Assembly: GCF_003402415.2 (NCBI RefSeq)
Contig: NZ_AP036014.1
Span: 1,364,001-1,428,000 of the forward strand
Reading direction: 5' to 3'
Source of the DNA: Cupidesulfovibrio sp000226255
GTDB lineage: Bacteria; Desulfobacterota; Desulfovibrionia; Desulfovibrionales; Desulfovibrionaceae
Length of the DNA stretch: 64,000 bases
Positions 24,169 through 32,776 of the stretch are shown piece by piece. Both the position numbers and the translations under genes were made by a program. Below the pieces are notes generated by a model. That model ran no database searches, was not told the DNA's origin, and worked only from the letters and a program-made list of their open reading frames with translations. How positions within the stretch are numbered: position 1 is the stretch's first letter; each line of letters starts with the position of its first letter.

Positions 24169-24987
24169 ATGCCCGTTGCCAGACCCGCCGCTGCCCTGGT
24201 TGCCGGAGTGGACGTGGGGTCCACCGCCGCCAAGGCCGTGGTGCTCCACGGCGCGTCGCGCGCCGTGCTGGGCGTGGCCGTCACCCCCACAGGCTGGAAC
24301 CCCCGTGAAACCGGCCAGGCCGTGCTGCACGCCGCCCTGCGCGAGGCCGGAACCGGCCTTGATGCCGTCGCCCGGGTGGTGGGCACCGGCTACGGGCGCA
24401 TCTCCCTGCCCTTCCTGCACCGCACCGTCACCGAAATCACCTGCCATGCGCGCGGCGCGCACCACCTTGCGCCCGATACCCGCACCGTGCTCGACGTGGG
24501 CGGCCAGGACAGCAAGGTGGTGGCCGTGGATGAGCGCGGCAACGTGCGCGACTTCGTCATGAACGACAAGTGCGCCGCCGGTACCGGCCGCTTTCTCCAG
24601 GTCATGACCGGCGTGCTCGACATGACCCTGGACGAGCTTGGCGACGCGGCCCTGCGCGGCACCCCCATGCCGCTCAACAGCATGTGCGCGGTGTTTGCCG
24701 AAACCGAAGTCATCGGGCTCATCGCCCAAGGGGTTTCCAAGGACGACCTGGCCGCTTCCATCGTGGCCTCGGTGGCCCGCCGCCTGAAAGCCCTGACCGG
24801 CCGCGTGCCCCTGGTGCCCGGCTGCGCCTTTACCGGCGGCCTTGCCACCAACCCCGCCTTTGCCCGCATCTTTTCCGAAACCCTCGGCCTTGCCGTTACC
24901 GTTTCCCGCATGCCCCAGGCCACCGGGGCCCTCGGCGCCGCCCTCATCGCGGCGCAGGACATCACGCATGGCGTGGCGGCGGGGTAG
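24169..24987 (+). CDS. 2-hydroxyacyl-CoA dehydratase activase-like ATPase (DCCP reductase type)
   Basis: A 272-residue ASKHA-fold ATPase of the BadF/HgdC family. It has phosphate-binding motifs GVDVGSTAAKAVV (13-25) and VLDVGGQDSKVV (107-118), and the two cysteines that hold a [4Fe-4S] cluster between subunits of the dimer (C135 in NDKCAAGTGRF and C173 in NSMCAVFAE). Such proteins use ATP to push electrons at very low potential into a partner. GCAGGAGG precedes the ATG at 24169; the frame runs 72 codons further upstream without family similarity. The partner is encoded next, so this is either an activase of a dehydratase or the reductase (DCCP-R) of a double-cubane cluster protein. Confidence 0.88.
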   Translation: MPVARPAAALVAGVDVGSTAAKAVVLHGASRAVLGVAVTPTGWNPRETGQAVLHAALREAGTGLDAVARVVGTGYGRISLPFLHRTVTEITCHARGAHHLAPDTRTVLDVGGQDSKVVAVDERGNVRDFVMNDKCAAGTGRFLQVMTGVLDMTLDELGDAALRGTPMPLNSMCAVFAETEVIGLIAQGVSKDDLAASIVASVARRLKALTGRVPLVPGCAFTGGLATNPAFARIFSETLGLAVTVSRMPQATGALGAALIAAQDITHGVAAG

Positions 24988-25007
24988 TGGTGGCGGGAAT
25001 TCCTGCC

Positions 25008-25239
25008 GGGGGGAAGGGGAAACCCCCTTTTGAAAAAGGGGGTTTCCCCTTCCCCCCGGACCCCCCATCCCCTTCCCCCCCAAACTTTTCAATTGTGGGG
25101 TGTTGCGCGGGGAAGTGGTTAACAGTTGGGTGCTTACAGTATGGCGATCTGTGTCACGAGATGGATGCGCCCCAATTAGAAAGTTTGGGAAGGATGGGGG
25201 TCCGGGGGAAGGAACCTTTTCCAAAAGGTTCCTTCCCCC
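25008..25239. repeat. composite palindromic element filling the activase-DCCP gap
   Basis: Two G/C hairpins (25008-25057 and 25204-25239, each of the form GGGGAAGG...CCTTCCCC with a T/A-rich apex) flank a larger inverted repeat. The segment 25056-25100 is largely complementary to 25170-25205, including the blocks CCGGACCCCC, CCCAAACTTT and CAATTGTGGGG or its match. The whole intergenic region can thus fold on itself. A related single hairpin lies at 34483-34517. Confidence 0.8.
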
Positions 25240-25281
25240 GGATTCAGATAGAGAACGCTCAAACCGGAAAGGAGCAGGCAC

Positions 25282-26421
25282 ATGACGTGGGAGAGCATCG
25301 AACGGCTGAAGACGGCGGCGGAGCGCAATGCCCTGGCCATCAGCGAGGCCAAGGCGGCGGGCCGCAAGGTGGTGGGGTTGTACTGTCTGTACTCGCCGGC
25401 GGAAATCGCGCTGGCGGCGGGTGCGGTGCCGGTGGTGCTGTGCGGCACGCGCAACGACCCCATTGCCACGGCCGAGCAGGTGCTGCCGCGCAACCTGTGC
25501 CCGCTCATCAAGAGCAGCTTCGGGTTCGCCATGGAAGGTTCGTGCCCGTACCTGTCGGCGGCGGATCTGGTGGTGGCGGACACCACGTGCGACGGCAAGA
25601 AGAAGATGTTCGAACTGCTGGGCGAGATGAAGCCGGTGCACCTGCTGCATCTGCCGTCCACGCCGGGCGAGGAGGCCCTGCCTTTCTGGCGCGGACAGTT
25701 GGAAGGGCTGGTGCAGCGGATGGAGAGCGACTTCGGGGTGACCATCACCGAGCAGAACCTGACCGACGCCATCACGCTGGCCAACCGCGAACGCCGCGCG
25801 CTGAAGGCGTTGATGGACCTGCCGCAGATGGACCCGGCCCCGGTGACCGGCATGCAGATGCTGGAAATGCTGTTCAAGCTGGGCTTTTTCTCCGACCGCG
25901 AAACCATCATCGAACTGGCCGAAGGCGTGGTGGCCGAGGTGCAGGCCGCGGCCAAGGCCGGAACCCTGCCCGAACGCAAGGGCGGCCCGCGCATCCTGCT
26001 GACCGGCGTGCCGGTGGGCATGGGCTCGCACAAGGTGGTGCGGCTCATCGAGGAATGCGGCGGCCAGGTGGTGTGCATGGAAAACTGCACCGGTTACAAG
26101 AAGGCCGACTTGGTGGACGAGACGGGCGACCCGCTCACCGCGCTGGCCCGCCGCTACCTGTCCACGCCGTGCTCGGTCATGGCCCCCAACCAGGGCCGCT
26201 TCGACCTGCTGGAACAACTGGTGGCCGACTTCCGCCCGCACGGCGTGGTGGACCTGACCTGGCAGGCCTGCCACACCTACAACGTGGAGGCGTACAAGGT
26301 GCGCAACTTCCTGCGCGACCGGTTCGACCTGCCCAGCCTGCACATCGAGACGGATTACTCCGAGGCCGACGCCGAACAGCTCAAGGTGCGCATCGAGGCG
26401 TTTCTGGAAATGATAGCCTAG
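25282..26421 (+). CDS. HgdB/YjiM-like 2-hydroxyacyl-CoA dehydratase family, possible double-cubane cluster protein
   Basis: A 379-residue single-subunit member of the 2-hydroxyacyl-CoA dehydratase family. Cysteines are frequent and conserved in context: C35 (LYCLYSP), C54, C73 (RNLCPLIKSS), C88 (GSCPYL), C103 (TTCDGKKKMFE), then ECGG, NCTGYKK and WQACHTYNVEAYK. Classical dehydratases are HgdA/HgdB heterodimers; only one such subunit is encoded here, next to one activase. That is the arrangement of YjiM/YjiL and of double-cubane cluster proteins, which carry an [8Fe-9S] cluster and reduce small molecules. The physiological substrate is unknown. AAGGAG precedes the ATG; a terminator follows the gene. 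Confidence 0.85.
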   Translation: MTWESIERLKTAAERNALAISEAKAAGRKVVGLYCLYSPAEIALAAGAVPVVLCGTRNDPIATAEQVLPRNLCPLIKSSFGFAMEGSCPYLSAADLVVADTTCDGKKKMFELLGEMKPVHLLHLPSTPGEEALPFWRGQLEGLVQRMESDFGVTITEQNLTDAITLANRERRALKALMDLPQMDPAPVTGMQMLEMLFKLGFFSDRETIIELAEGVVAEVQAAAKAGTLPERKGGPRILLTGVPVGMGSHKVVRLIEECGGQVVCMENCTGYKKADLVDETGDPLTALARRYLSTPCSVMAPNQGRFDLLEQLVADFRPHGVVDLTWQACHTYNVEAYKVRNFLRDRFDLPSLHIETDYSEADAEQLKVRIEAFLEMIA

Positions 26422-26484
26422 ATTCGTGGCGGTGCGGTGCGGGTTGCGCCCGTGCCCGCCGCGTCCGGGCTGTACAGTGTGTAT

Positions 26485-26514
26485 AAGGGGCCGTCCGCAA
26501 GGGCGGCCCCTTTG
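26485..26514 (+). terminator. terminator after the DCCP-like gene
   Basis: A ten-base GGGGCCGTCC / GGGCGGCCCC stem with a GCAA loop is followed by TTTG and preceded by AA. The rest of 26422-26735 up to the kup stop has no gene I can support. Confidence 0.75.
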
Positions 26515-26735
26515 CCATGCGGGGCGACCATCGGCCGCAGCGACATCGCCCCCCGGCGTTCGCATGCGGTGCGAACTCCAGGGGGGCGATGAGGGGGTGC
26601 CGGGACGGACACCCGACGGAAGCGAGGAGCGGCATGCCTCCGGCGGAAGGGCGTCGTGCACGCGTGCATGCCCGTCCCGGCGGGGTGTGGCGTTGCGGAC
26701 CGCCGCACCCCTTGATTCCAGTGCGCCTTGGGGCG

Positions 26736-29027
26736 CTACAATTCCACCTGCGCGCCGATTTCGATGACCCGCCCCGGCGGGATGCCGAAGAAGGTGGTGG
26801 CGTTCCACGCGTTGCGCGACATGAAGGCGAACAGCGCCTTGCGCCAGCCCGCGATGTTCGAGGCGCCGCTGGTGAGCAGGGTTTCGCGGCCCACGAAGAA
26901 GGTTGTGGTTTCCATGCGCATGGGCAGGCCGCGTGCGGCGGCCAGTTGCACCAGTTCGGGCACGCGCGGGGTCTGCATGAAGCCGTAGCGGGCCACCATG
27001 CGGTGAAAGCCTTCGCCCAGCTTGTGCACCACCAGCCTGTCGGGCCGGGGCACGAAGGGCGTGGGCTCGGCCACGATGGTCAGCAGCATCACGGTTTCAT
27101 GCAGGGTATGGTTGTGCTTGTAATGGTGCAGCAGGGGCAGCGGGGTGCCCGTGGGGTTCACGGACATGAACACCGCCGTGCCGGGCACGCGCAGCGGCTT
27201 GGTGCGGCGCACGCCTTCGAGAAAGGTGCCGAAGGGCACCGAGGCAGCGGCAAAGCGGGCGGAAAGGGCGGCCCGGCCGTCGCGCCAGGTCAGCATCAGG
27301 GTCATGACGCCCAGGGCCAGCAGCAGGGTGAACCAGCCGCCGTCCATGATCTTGAGCAGGTTGGCAGACAGGAACGCCCCGTCGAAGACCAGGAACAGAG
27401 CCACCAGCGGCACCGCCTGCCAGGCCCGCCAGTTCCAGCGCTGGCGCGCCACGGCGTAGTACAGCAGCGAGGTCATGCCCATGGTGGCGGTGACGGCGAT
27501 GCCGTAGGCCCCGGCCAGTCGGCTGGATTCCTGGAAGGCCAGCACCAGCCCCACGCAGGCGATCATCAGCATCCAGTTCACGGTGGGCAGGTAGATCTGC
27601 CCGCGCGTTTCCTCCGAGGTGTGGACGATGCGCATGCGCGGCACGAAGCCCAGCTGGATGCCCTGCTGCGTCAGCGAATACACGCCGGATATCATGGCCT
27701 GCGAGGCGATGACCGTGGCCACGGTGGACAGCGCCACCATGGGGTACAGCAGGGGGCGCGGCACCAGGGCGTAGAAGGGGTTGAACGCCAGTTCCGGGTC
27801 TGCCAGCAGCATGGCGCCCTGGCCCAGATAGTTGCACATCAGCGCCGGAAAGACCACGGCCATCCACGAAAGGCGGATGGGCCGCGCGCCAAAGTGCCCC
27901 ATGTCGGCGTACAACGCCTCGCCCCCGGTGATGCACAGCACCACGGACCCCAGCACCACCATGCCGTGCAGGTGGTTTTCCATGAAGAACCGCACGGCAT
28001 AGGTCGGGCTGATGGCCGCGAACACCTGCGGGTTGCGCAGCGCGGCCATGATGCCCAGCGTGGCGATGGCCGCGAACCACACCACCATCACCGGGCCGAA
28101 CACCTTGCCGATGCGTTCCGTGCCGTGCCGCTGGGCCATGAACAGGCCCACCAGCACGCCGATGGTGATGGGCAGCACGAAGGGCGCGGCGGCCTCGGTG
28201 GCCACCTCCAGCCCTTCCACGGCGGACAGCACCGAAATGGCCGGGGTGATCACCCCGTCGCCGTACAGCAGCGCCGCGCCGAAAATGCCCACCACGGGCA
28301 GTATGCGCCGAAAGCGCGAGATGGCCGGGGCCGGGGCGGGCTTCGCCGCGCCCCCCGGCGTCGTGTCGTCGCTGCCTGCGGCCTGGCGTGCCGCGTTTTC
28401 GCGTGGGCCGTCGCGCGACCCGTCGCGCAGGAGGGCCAGCAGGGCGAAGATGCCGCCTTCGCCGTCGTTGTCGGCGCGCATGATGAACAGCACGTACTTG
28501 AGGGTGACCACCACGGTCAGCGCCCAGAACACCAGCGAAAGCACCCCCAGGATGTTGGTGGGCGTCACCGGCAGGGCATGCAGACCGTGGAAGCATTCCT
28601 TGATGGCGTACAGCGGGCTGGTGCCGATGTCGCCGTACACCACGCCCAGCGCGGCCAGGGCCATGGGCAGCAGGCGGTTGGCGGCGTGGGTGGGCACCGT
28701 GGCGCCGGGTTCGATGAACGGGCCGGACGGCGCGGATTGAGCGGACGGCGTGAGTTGGGCGGATGGCACGGTCGGGCCGGAAGACACGGCAGAGGCGGAA
28801 ATGGATGCGTGCGTGGACATGGGCTCATGACCGGCAACAGGCGCGGACCCGTCGGAATGCACGGGCGATGCGCCCCCGGTGGCGGAGGCTTGCGGGGCGG
28901 ACTGCCCTGTGATGATGGAAGTGGCGGACGAGGACGCAACGGCATCGGTGCGCGGCGAGGCGCACGCGGTGCCGTCCGGCATGCTGCCGGACGCGGCTTC
29001 GCCCAACGGATCGGAACCGGTGGACAT
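26736..29027 (-). CDS. kup: Kup-family potassium uptake transporter with long N-terminal extension
   Basis: Inner-membrane potassium/proton symporter. From residue about 120 the protein follows the Kup family: first helix ALGVVYGDIGTSPLYAIKECF, the LLYGDGVITPAISVLSAVEG motif, about twelve membrane helices, then a soluble C-terminal domain ending in PGRVIEIGAQVEL. At 763 residues it is longer than E. coli Kup (622). Residues 1-120 are a low-complexity Ala/Ser/Pro-rich extension, and a 45-residue Gly/Ala/Pro insertion sits in the loop near residue 205. The ATG at 29027 has GGAGG seven bases upstream. The gene is isolated, with a long non-coding region behind it. Confidence 0.93.
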   Translation of the reverse strand: MSTGSDPLGEAASGSMPDGTACASPRTDAVASSSATSIITGQSAPQASATGGASPVHSDGSAPVAGHEPMSTHASISASAVSSGPTVPSAQLTPSAQSAPSGPFIEPGATVPTHAANRLLPMALAALGVVYGDIGTSPLYAIKECFHGLHALPVTPTNILGVLSLVFWALTVVVTLKYVLFIMRADNDGEGGIFALLALLRDGSRDGPRENAARQAAGSDDTTPGGAAKPAPAPAISRFRRILPVVGIFGAALLYGDGVITPAISVLSAVEGLEVATEAAAPFVLPITIGVLVGLFMAQRHGTERIGKVFGPVMVVWFAAIATLGIMAALRNPQVFAAISPTYAVRFFMENHLHGMVVLGSVVLCITGGEALYADMGHFGARPIRLSWMAVVFPALMCNYLGQGAMLLADPELAFNPFYALVPRPLLYPMVALSTVATVIASQAMISGVYSLTQQGIQLGFVPRMRIVHTSEETRGQIYLPTVNWMLMIACVGLVLAFQESSRLAGAYGIAVTATMGMTSLLYYAVARQRWNWRAWQAVPLVALFLVFDGAFLSANLLKIMDGGWFTLLLALGVMTLMLTWRDGRAALSARFAAASVPFGTFLEGVRRTKPLRVPGTAVFMSVNPTGTPLPLLHHYKHNHTLHETVMLLTIVAEPTPFVPRPDRLVVHKLGEGFHRMVARYGFMQTPRVPELVQLAAARGLPMRMETTTFFVGRETLLTSGASNIAGWRKALFAFMSRNAWNATTFFGIPPGRVIEIGAQVEL

Positions 29028-29676
29028 GAGGCCTCCGAAAAGGGTGGGGAAAGCTTCCCCCACCCCGAGGCCTGTCCATCCGGCGGTGGCCGCCCGCTGC
29101 ATGGCAACGGACGGATGCACGGAAAGTGCTCGGAGGGGTGCTCTCCCTTCGACGCCTGCGAGGTTAGCTGACGGGCTCGGGCCGAAGAGATTGCCCTACG
29201 CCTTGCGGCGATGCGCCCCGTACCGGCGGACCGGTTGTTGGGTCCCCCGCTTCCGCCCCCAGGGCGGAACTCGGCGATTTCGACGAGGGGCTACGCCTGT
29301 CGGCGCATGCTGTCAATGGGGCGCGAATGCCATGCGGCGCAAGGCGTCACGGTCGTCGGCAACAAGGCTGGGAACGCTGGGCGTGGCTATGCGGGGACTG
29401 CGCGCGGGATGAAAGGGTGGAGGCGGCGGTGCGTCGGGCACGGCCGGGCCGCGAACGCGGACCCCGGGCGGGGAAGGGCCGCGAACGGAGGGCCATGCAG
29501 GGCATGCGAGCGAGCGCCGGGGCGCATGGCATTGCCGGGGGCGCTTCGGCCGTATATATTGTAACGCGCACGCGCACGCGCGAGTGCGGCGACGGGGGCA
29601 GGGGGCCGCCTGGGCTGTGCTGCCGCTCCCGGAACCGGTTTTTTCCCATTTTTCCGGGCCTCGCGAAAGAAACCGC
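29028..29676. other. long intergenic region upstream of kup
   Basis: No supported gene in about 650 bp. It must contain the kup promoter, which I could not assign. At 29565-29582 there is an 18-bp alternating pyrimidine-purine run (CGCGCACGCGCACGCGCG) just after a TATATATT patch, a sequence type prone to Z-DNA. Confidence 0.6.
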
Positions 29677-29705
29677 TTGACGGTGACGGCGTGCCCATGT
29701 AGATA
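29677..29705 (+). promoter_or_regulatory. promoter of the tRNA-Val gene
   Basis: TTGACG (29677-29682) and TAGATA (29700-29705) are separated by 17 bp, placing the transcription start about 15 bases before the tRNA. It is one of the clearest sigma70-type promoters in the window. Confidence 0.75.
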
Positions 29706-29726
29706 CCCCTCCTGCCTCGCAGGTGT

Positions 29727-29801
29727 AGGCGCGTAGCTCAGGGGGAGAGCACTTCCTTGACACGGAAGGGGTCAGCAGTTCAAATCTGCTCGTGCCTACC
29801 A
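29727..29801 (+). tRNA. tRNA-Val, anticodon GAC
   Basis: A complete cloverleaf of 75 nt with encoded CCA. The acceptor AGGCGCG pairs with CGTGCCT (one G-T pair), the D stem is GCTC/GAGC, the anticodon stem is CTTCC/GGAAG around TTGACAC, and the T arm is AGCAG TTCAAAT CTGCT. The anticodon GAC reads GUC and GUU valine codons. A terminator follows at 29814-29843 and thrS starts 89 bp downstream. Confidence 0.97.
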
Positions 29802-29813
29802 CACCGAAAGCCC

Positions 29814-29843
29814 AGAGAGGGAGGTTCCGGCCTCCCTTTCTTG
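29814..29843 (+). terminator. terminator between tRNA-Val and thrS
   Basis: GGGAGG (29819-29824) pairs with CCTCCC (29831-29836), extended by A/T pairs, and is followed by TTTCTTG. It should end the tRNA transcript. If transcription reads through into thrS, it would act as an attenuator. Confidence 0.7.
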
Positions 29844-29890
29844 TTATGGTGCGCGCGGCGGCAACAACCAACTCACCGAGGAGATTCGGC

Positions 29891-31825
29891 GTGAACGTGA
29901 CCATCGAAGGACAGGTGTTCGACGTGCAGTCCGGCGTCTCCTGCCGTGACGCCCTCAAGGGCGCCTTGAGCGGGAAGAAATTCAAGAATGTCGTGGCCTG
30001 CCGCTGCAACGGCGACATGCTCGACCTTACCGCCGCCGTGCCCGCCGACACCACCACCATCGAACCGGTCTTCGCCGATTCGCCGGAAGGCGTCGAGCTC
30101 ATCCGCCATTCCGCCGCGCACATCATGGCGGAAGCGGTGCAGAAGCTCTTTCCCGGCGTGAAGGTGACCATCGGTCCCGCCATCGACAGCGGGTTCTACT
30201 ACGATTTCGACTACGAGCGCCCCTTCTCCGTCGACGACCTCGAGGCCATCGAGGCCGAGATGCAGAAGATCGTGGCCGCCGCCCATCCCTTCACGCGCAC
30301 CGAGATGACCAAGGACGAGGCCGTGGCCCTGTTCGAGGGCATGGGCGAGACCTACAAGGTCGAGATCGTGCGCGACATTCCGGCGGACACGGTGTCCGTG
30401 TACCGCAGCGGCGACTTCGTGGACCTGTGCCGCGGACCGCACATTCCCGACACCAGCTTCGTGAAGGCGTTCAAGCTGCTTTCCGTGGCCGGGGCCTACT
30501 GGCGCGGCGACGAGAAGAACCGCATGCTTTCGCGGGTGTACGGCACCGCCTTCGCCGACCCCAAGGCCCTGAAGGATCATCTGCACCAGATCGAAGAGGC
30601 CAAGCGCCGCGACCACCGCAAGCTGGGTCAGCAGCTGGACCTGTTCGCCTTCCATGAAGACGTGGCCCCCGGCATGGTCTACTGGCATCCCAAGGGCATG
30701 CTGCTGCGCACCATCCTCGAGGACTTCCTGCGCAAGGAACACCTGAAGCGCGGGTACGAACTGGTGCAGGGGCCGCAGCTGCTGCGCCGCGAGGTGTGGG
30801 AAAAGTCTGGCCACTACGACAACTACCGCGAGAACATGTACTTCACCGTCATCGACGACAACGCCTATGGCGTGAAGCCCATGAACTGCGTCTCGCACAT
30901 GCTCATCTACAAGAGCCACCTGCGCAGCTATCGCGACCTGCCGCGCCGCATGTTCGAGCTGGGCGTGGTGCACCGCCACGAGAAGTCGGGCGTGCTGCAC
31001 GGCCTGTTGCGCGTGCGCCAGTTCACCCAGGACGACGCCCACATCCTGTGCCGGCCGGATCAGCTTGAAGCCGAGATCATCGGCGTCATCGCGCTGGTGC
31101 GCGACCTGATGGGCCTGTTCGGGTTCGACTACCGCATCGTCATCTCCACCCGGCCGGAAAAGTCCATCGGCTCGGACGAGGACTGGGACCGCGCCACCAA
31201 CGCGCTCGTCGGCGCGGTGGCCACGGCGGGCCTGTCGTACACCATCAACGAGGGCGACGGCGCGTTCTACGGTCCCAAGATCGACATCAAGGTCACCGAC
31301 GCCATCGGCCGCGAGTGGCAGCTGTCCACCATCCAGGTCGATTTCACCTTGCCTGACCGATTCGACTTGGTGTACATCGGGCAGGATGGCGAGCGCCATC
31401 GCCCGGTTATGGTCCACAGGGCCATTCTGGGTTCGCTGGAACGTTTCGTCGGCGTGCTCACCGAACATTACGCCGGGGCCTTCCCCACGTGGATAGCCCC
31501 CGTTCAGGCGCGCCTTCTGACCGTCACCGACGCCCAGAACGAATTCGCCATGGGCGCGCGTGAACGGCTTGTCGCCGCCGGTCTTCGCGTGGAGGCCGAT
31601 ACGCGCAACGAAAAGCTGGGCTACAAGGTCCGCGAAGCCCAGTTGGAAAAGATCCCCTACATCCTCGTGGTGGGGGACAAGGAAGTGGAGGCGGGGAGCG
31701 TCAACGTGCGTCTGCGCACCGGCGAAAACCTTGGCCTCAAGACTCTTGCCGAGGTGGCGGAAATGATCACGGCGGACTGCCAGGAACCGTTCAAACGTGG
31801 AGGAATGAGCTATAGCTTCTCCTAA
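29891..31825 (+). CDS. thrS: threonyl-tRNA synthetase
   Basis: Charges tRNA-Thr with threonine and edits mischarged serine. The 644-residue class II synthetase has an N-terminal TGS-like domain (1-60), the editing domain with RHSAAHIMAEAV and the catalytic core. The zinc-binding cysteine is in MNCVSHMLIYKS, motif 2 is RHEKSGVLHGLLRVR and motif 3 is VHRAILGSLERF; a C-terminal anticodon-binding domain follows. The start is a GTG at 29891 with an ideal AGGAG eight bases upstream. The 33 codons before it run back into the tRNA and are not coding. Its 3' end overlaps infC by 14 nt, so the two are coupled. Confidence 0.96.
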   Translation: MNVTIEGQVFDVQSGVSCRDALKGALSGKKFKNVVACRCNGDMLDLTAAVPADTTTIEPVFADSPEGVELIRHSAAHIMAEAVQKLFPGVKVTIGPAIDSGFYYDFDYERPFSVDDLEAIEAEMQKIVAAAHPFTRTEMTKDEAVALFEGMGETYKVEIVRDIPADTVSVYRSGDFVDLCRGPHIPDTSFVKAFKLLSVAGAYWRGDEKNRMLSRVYGTAFADPKALKDHLHQIEEAKRRDHRKLGQQLDLFAFHEDVAPGMVYWHPKGMLLRTILEDFLRKEHLKRGYELVQGPQLLRREVWEKSGHYDNYRENMYFTVIDDNAYGVKPMNCVSHMLIYKSHLRSYRDLPRRMFELGVVHRHEKSGVLHGLLRVRQFTQDDAHILCRPDQLEAEIIGVIALVRDLMGLFGFDYRIVISTRPEKSIGSDEDWDRATNALVGAVATAGLSYTINEGDGAFYGPKIDIKVTDAIGREWQLSTIQVDFTLPDRFDLVYIGQDGERHRPVMVHRAILGSLERFVGVLTEHYAGAFPTWIAPVQARLLTVTDAQNEFAMGARERLVAAGLRVEADTRNEKLGYKVREAQLEKIPYILVVGDKEVEAGSVNVRLRTGENLGLKTLAEVAEMITADCQEPFKRGGMSYSFS

Positions 31826-32363
31826 CAACAGGATGCGCCGCGATATCCCGCAGGACACCGTGCGGCGTAATGAACAGGTCCGTGCCCGCGAAGTGCGGGT
31901 CATCGGAGCGGACGGCGAACAGCTCGGCATCCTGTCGCGCAACGACGCCATCGCGCACGCCAAGGAGCTGGGCCTCGACCTCGTCGAGGTGGCCGCCACG
32001 GCCGATCCGCCGGTGTGCCGCGTGATGGACTACGGGCGCTTCAAGTACGAGCAGCAGAAGAAGAAGGCCGAAGCGAAGAAGAACCAGACCGTGATCCAGA
32101 TAAAGGAGATCAAGGTCCGGCCCAAGACGGATGACCACGACTACGACACCAAGGTCAGGCACATCCGCCGCTTCCTCGACGAAGGCGACCGCTGCAAGGT
32201 CACCGTCTTCTTCCGCGGGCGCGAAATCGTCCACAAGGATCGCGGCCAGTCCATTCTCGACCGCATCGTCGAGGATACCAAGGACATCGCCAAGGTGGAC
32301 CAGGAAGCCCGCGCCGAAGGCCGCACCCTGTTCATGATGCTCGCTCCGCTGCCGAAGAAATAG
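31812..32363 (+). CDS. infC: translation initiation factor IF-3 with AUA start codon
   Basis: IF-3 binds the 30S subunit and checks start codons. The 183-residue protein has the usual two domains joined by a basic lysine-rich linker near residue 80 (QQKKKAEAKKNQT). I place the start at an ATA codon (31812-31814): a strong GGAGG lies eight bases before it, the reading frame is open, and the length fits the family (E. coli 180). The first ATG, at 31833, has no ribosome-binding site at the right distance and would shorten the N-terminus by seven residues. Rare start codons (AUU in E. coli) are known to let IF-3 repress its own translation. The gene overlaps the end of thrS. Confidence 0.9.
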   Translation: MASPNNRMRRDIPQDTVRRNEQVRAREVRVIGADGEQLGILSRNDAIAHAKELGLDLVEVAATADPPVCRVMDYGRFKYEQQKKKAEAKKNQTVIQIKEIKVRPKTDDHDYDTKVRHIRRFLDEGDRCKVTVFFRGREIVHKDRGQSILDRIVEDTKDIAKVDQEARAEGRTLFMMLAPLPKK

Positions 32364-32578
32364 GCCACATCGGCCCTTGCTTCCGGCGCGTTTTTATCGC
32401 ATTATGCCCCCTCTCGCCGGGGGTGCGGTCGCTTGCGCCGCTGCAACCGACCGGGAAATTTCGACGATCCAGTCCTTGAGAAGGCAAACCGGGTCCTCCG
32501 CCTTGCGGGGGGCTTCGTCATGCGTCCGTCGCCGCCCCGGCGGCCTCGGCGCGAGCAGAGAACGGCAAGGAGTATCCA

Positions 32579-32776
32579 ATGCCCAAGATGAAGACCCGGC
32601 GTTCCGCCGCCAAGCGCTTCTCCGTGACCGGCAGCGGCAAGTTCAAGCGCCGCAAGCAGAACCTGCGCCACATCCTCACGAAGAAGAACGCCAAGCGCCG
32701 CATGCGCCTCGGCCAGTCCGCCACCGTGGACAGCACCAATGAGAAGGCTGTGCGCCGGATGATGCCCTACGCCTAA
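32579..32776 (+). CDS. rpmI: ribosomal protein L35
   Basis: A 65-residue, very basic ribosomal protein with the standard start MPKMKTRRSAAKRFSVTGSG and a second basic block KRRKQNLRHIL. AAGGAG precedes the ATG. It lies in the conserved infC-rpmI-rplT order. The 215 bp between infC and rpmI contain no gene; a leader for L20 autoregulation could lie there but I cannot draw a convincing structure. The TAA stop is followed at once by structured element A. Confidence 0.97.
   Translation: MPKMKTRRSAAKRFSVTGSGKFKRRKQNLRHILTKKNAKRRMRLGQSATVDSTNEKAVRRMMPYA

Noticed and set aside
24058..26808. Very long minus-strand open frame across the activase-DCCP region
   Set aside because: It is the mirror of two well-supported plus-strand genes and crosses their intergenic palindrome; the translation is His/Gly/Arg-rich shadow.
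29565..29582. Alternating CG/CA tract as a functional Z-DNA site
   Set aside because: Such runs arise easily in DNA this G+C-rich; nothing nearby indicates a function.
31833..32363. ATG at 31833 as infC start
   Set aside because: No ribosome-binding site at a suitable distance; the upstream ATA has a perfect one and gives the family's usual length.
32364..32578. L20-type autoregulatory leader between infC and rpmI
   Set aside because: The position is right but I could not draw a pseudoknot or rRNA-like site that stands out from background pairing.
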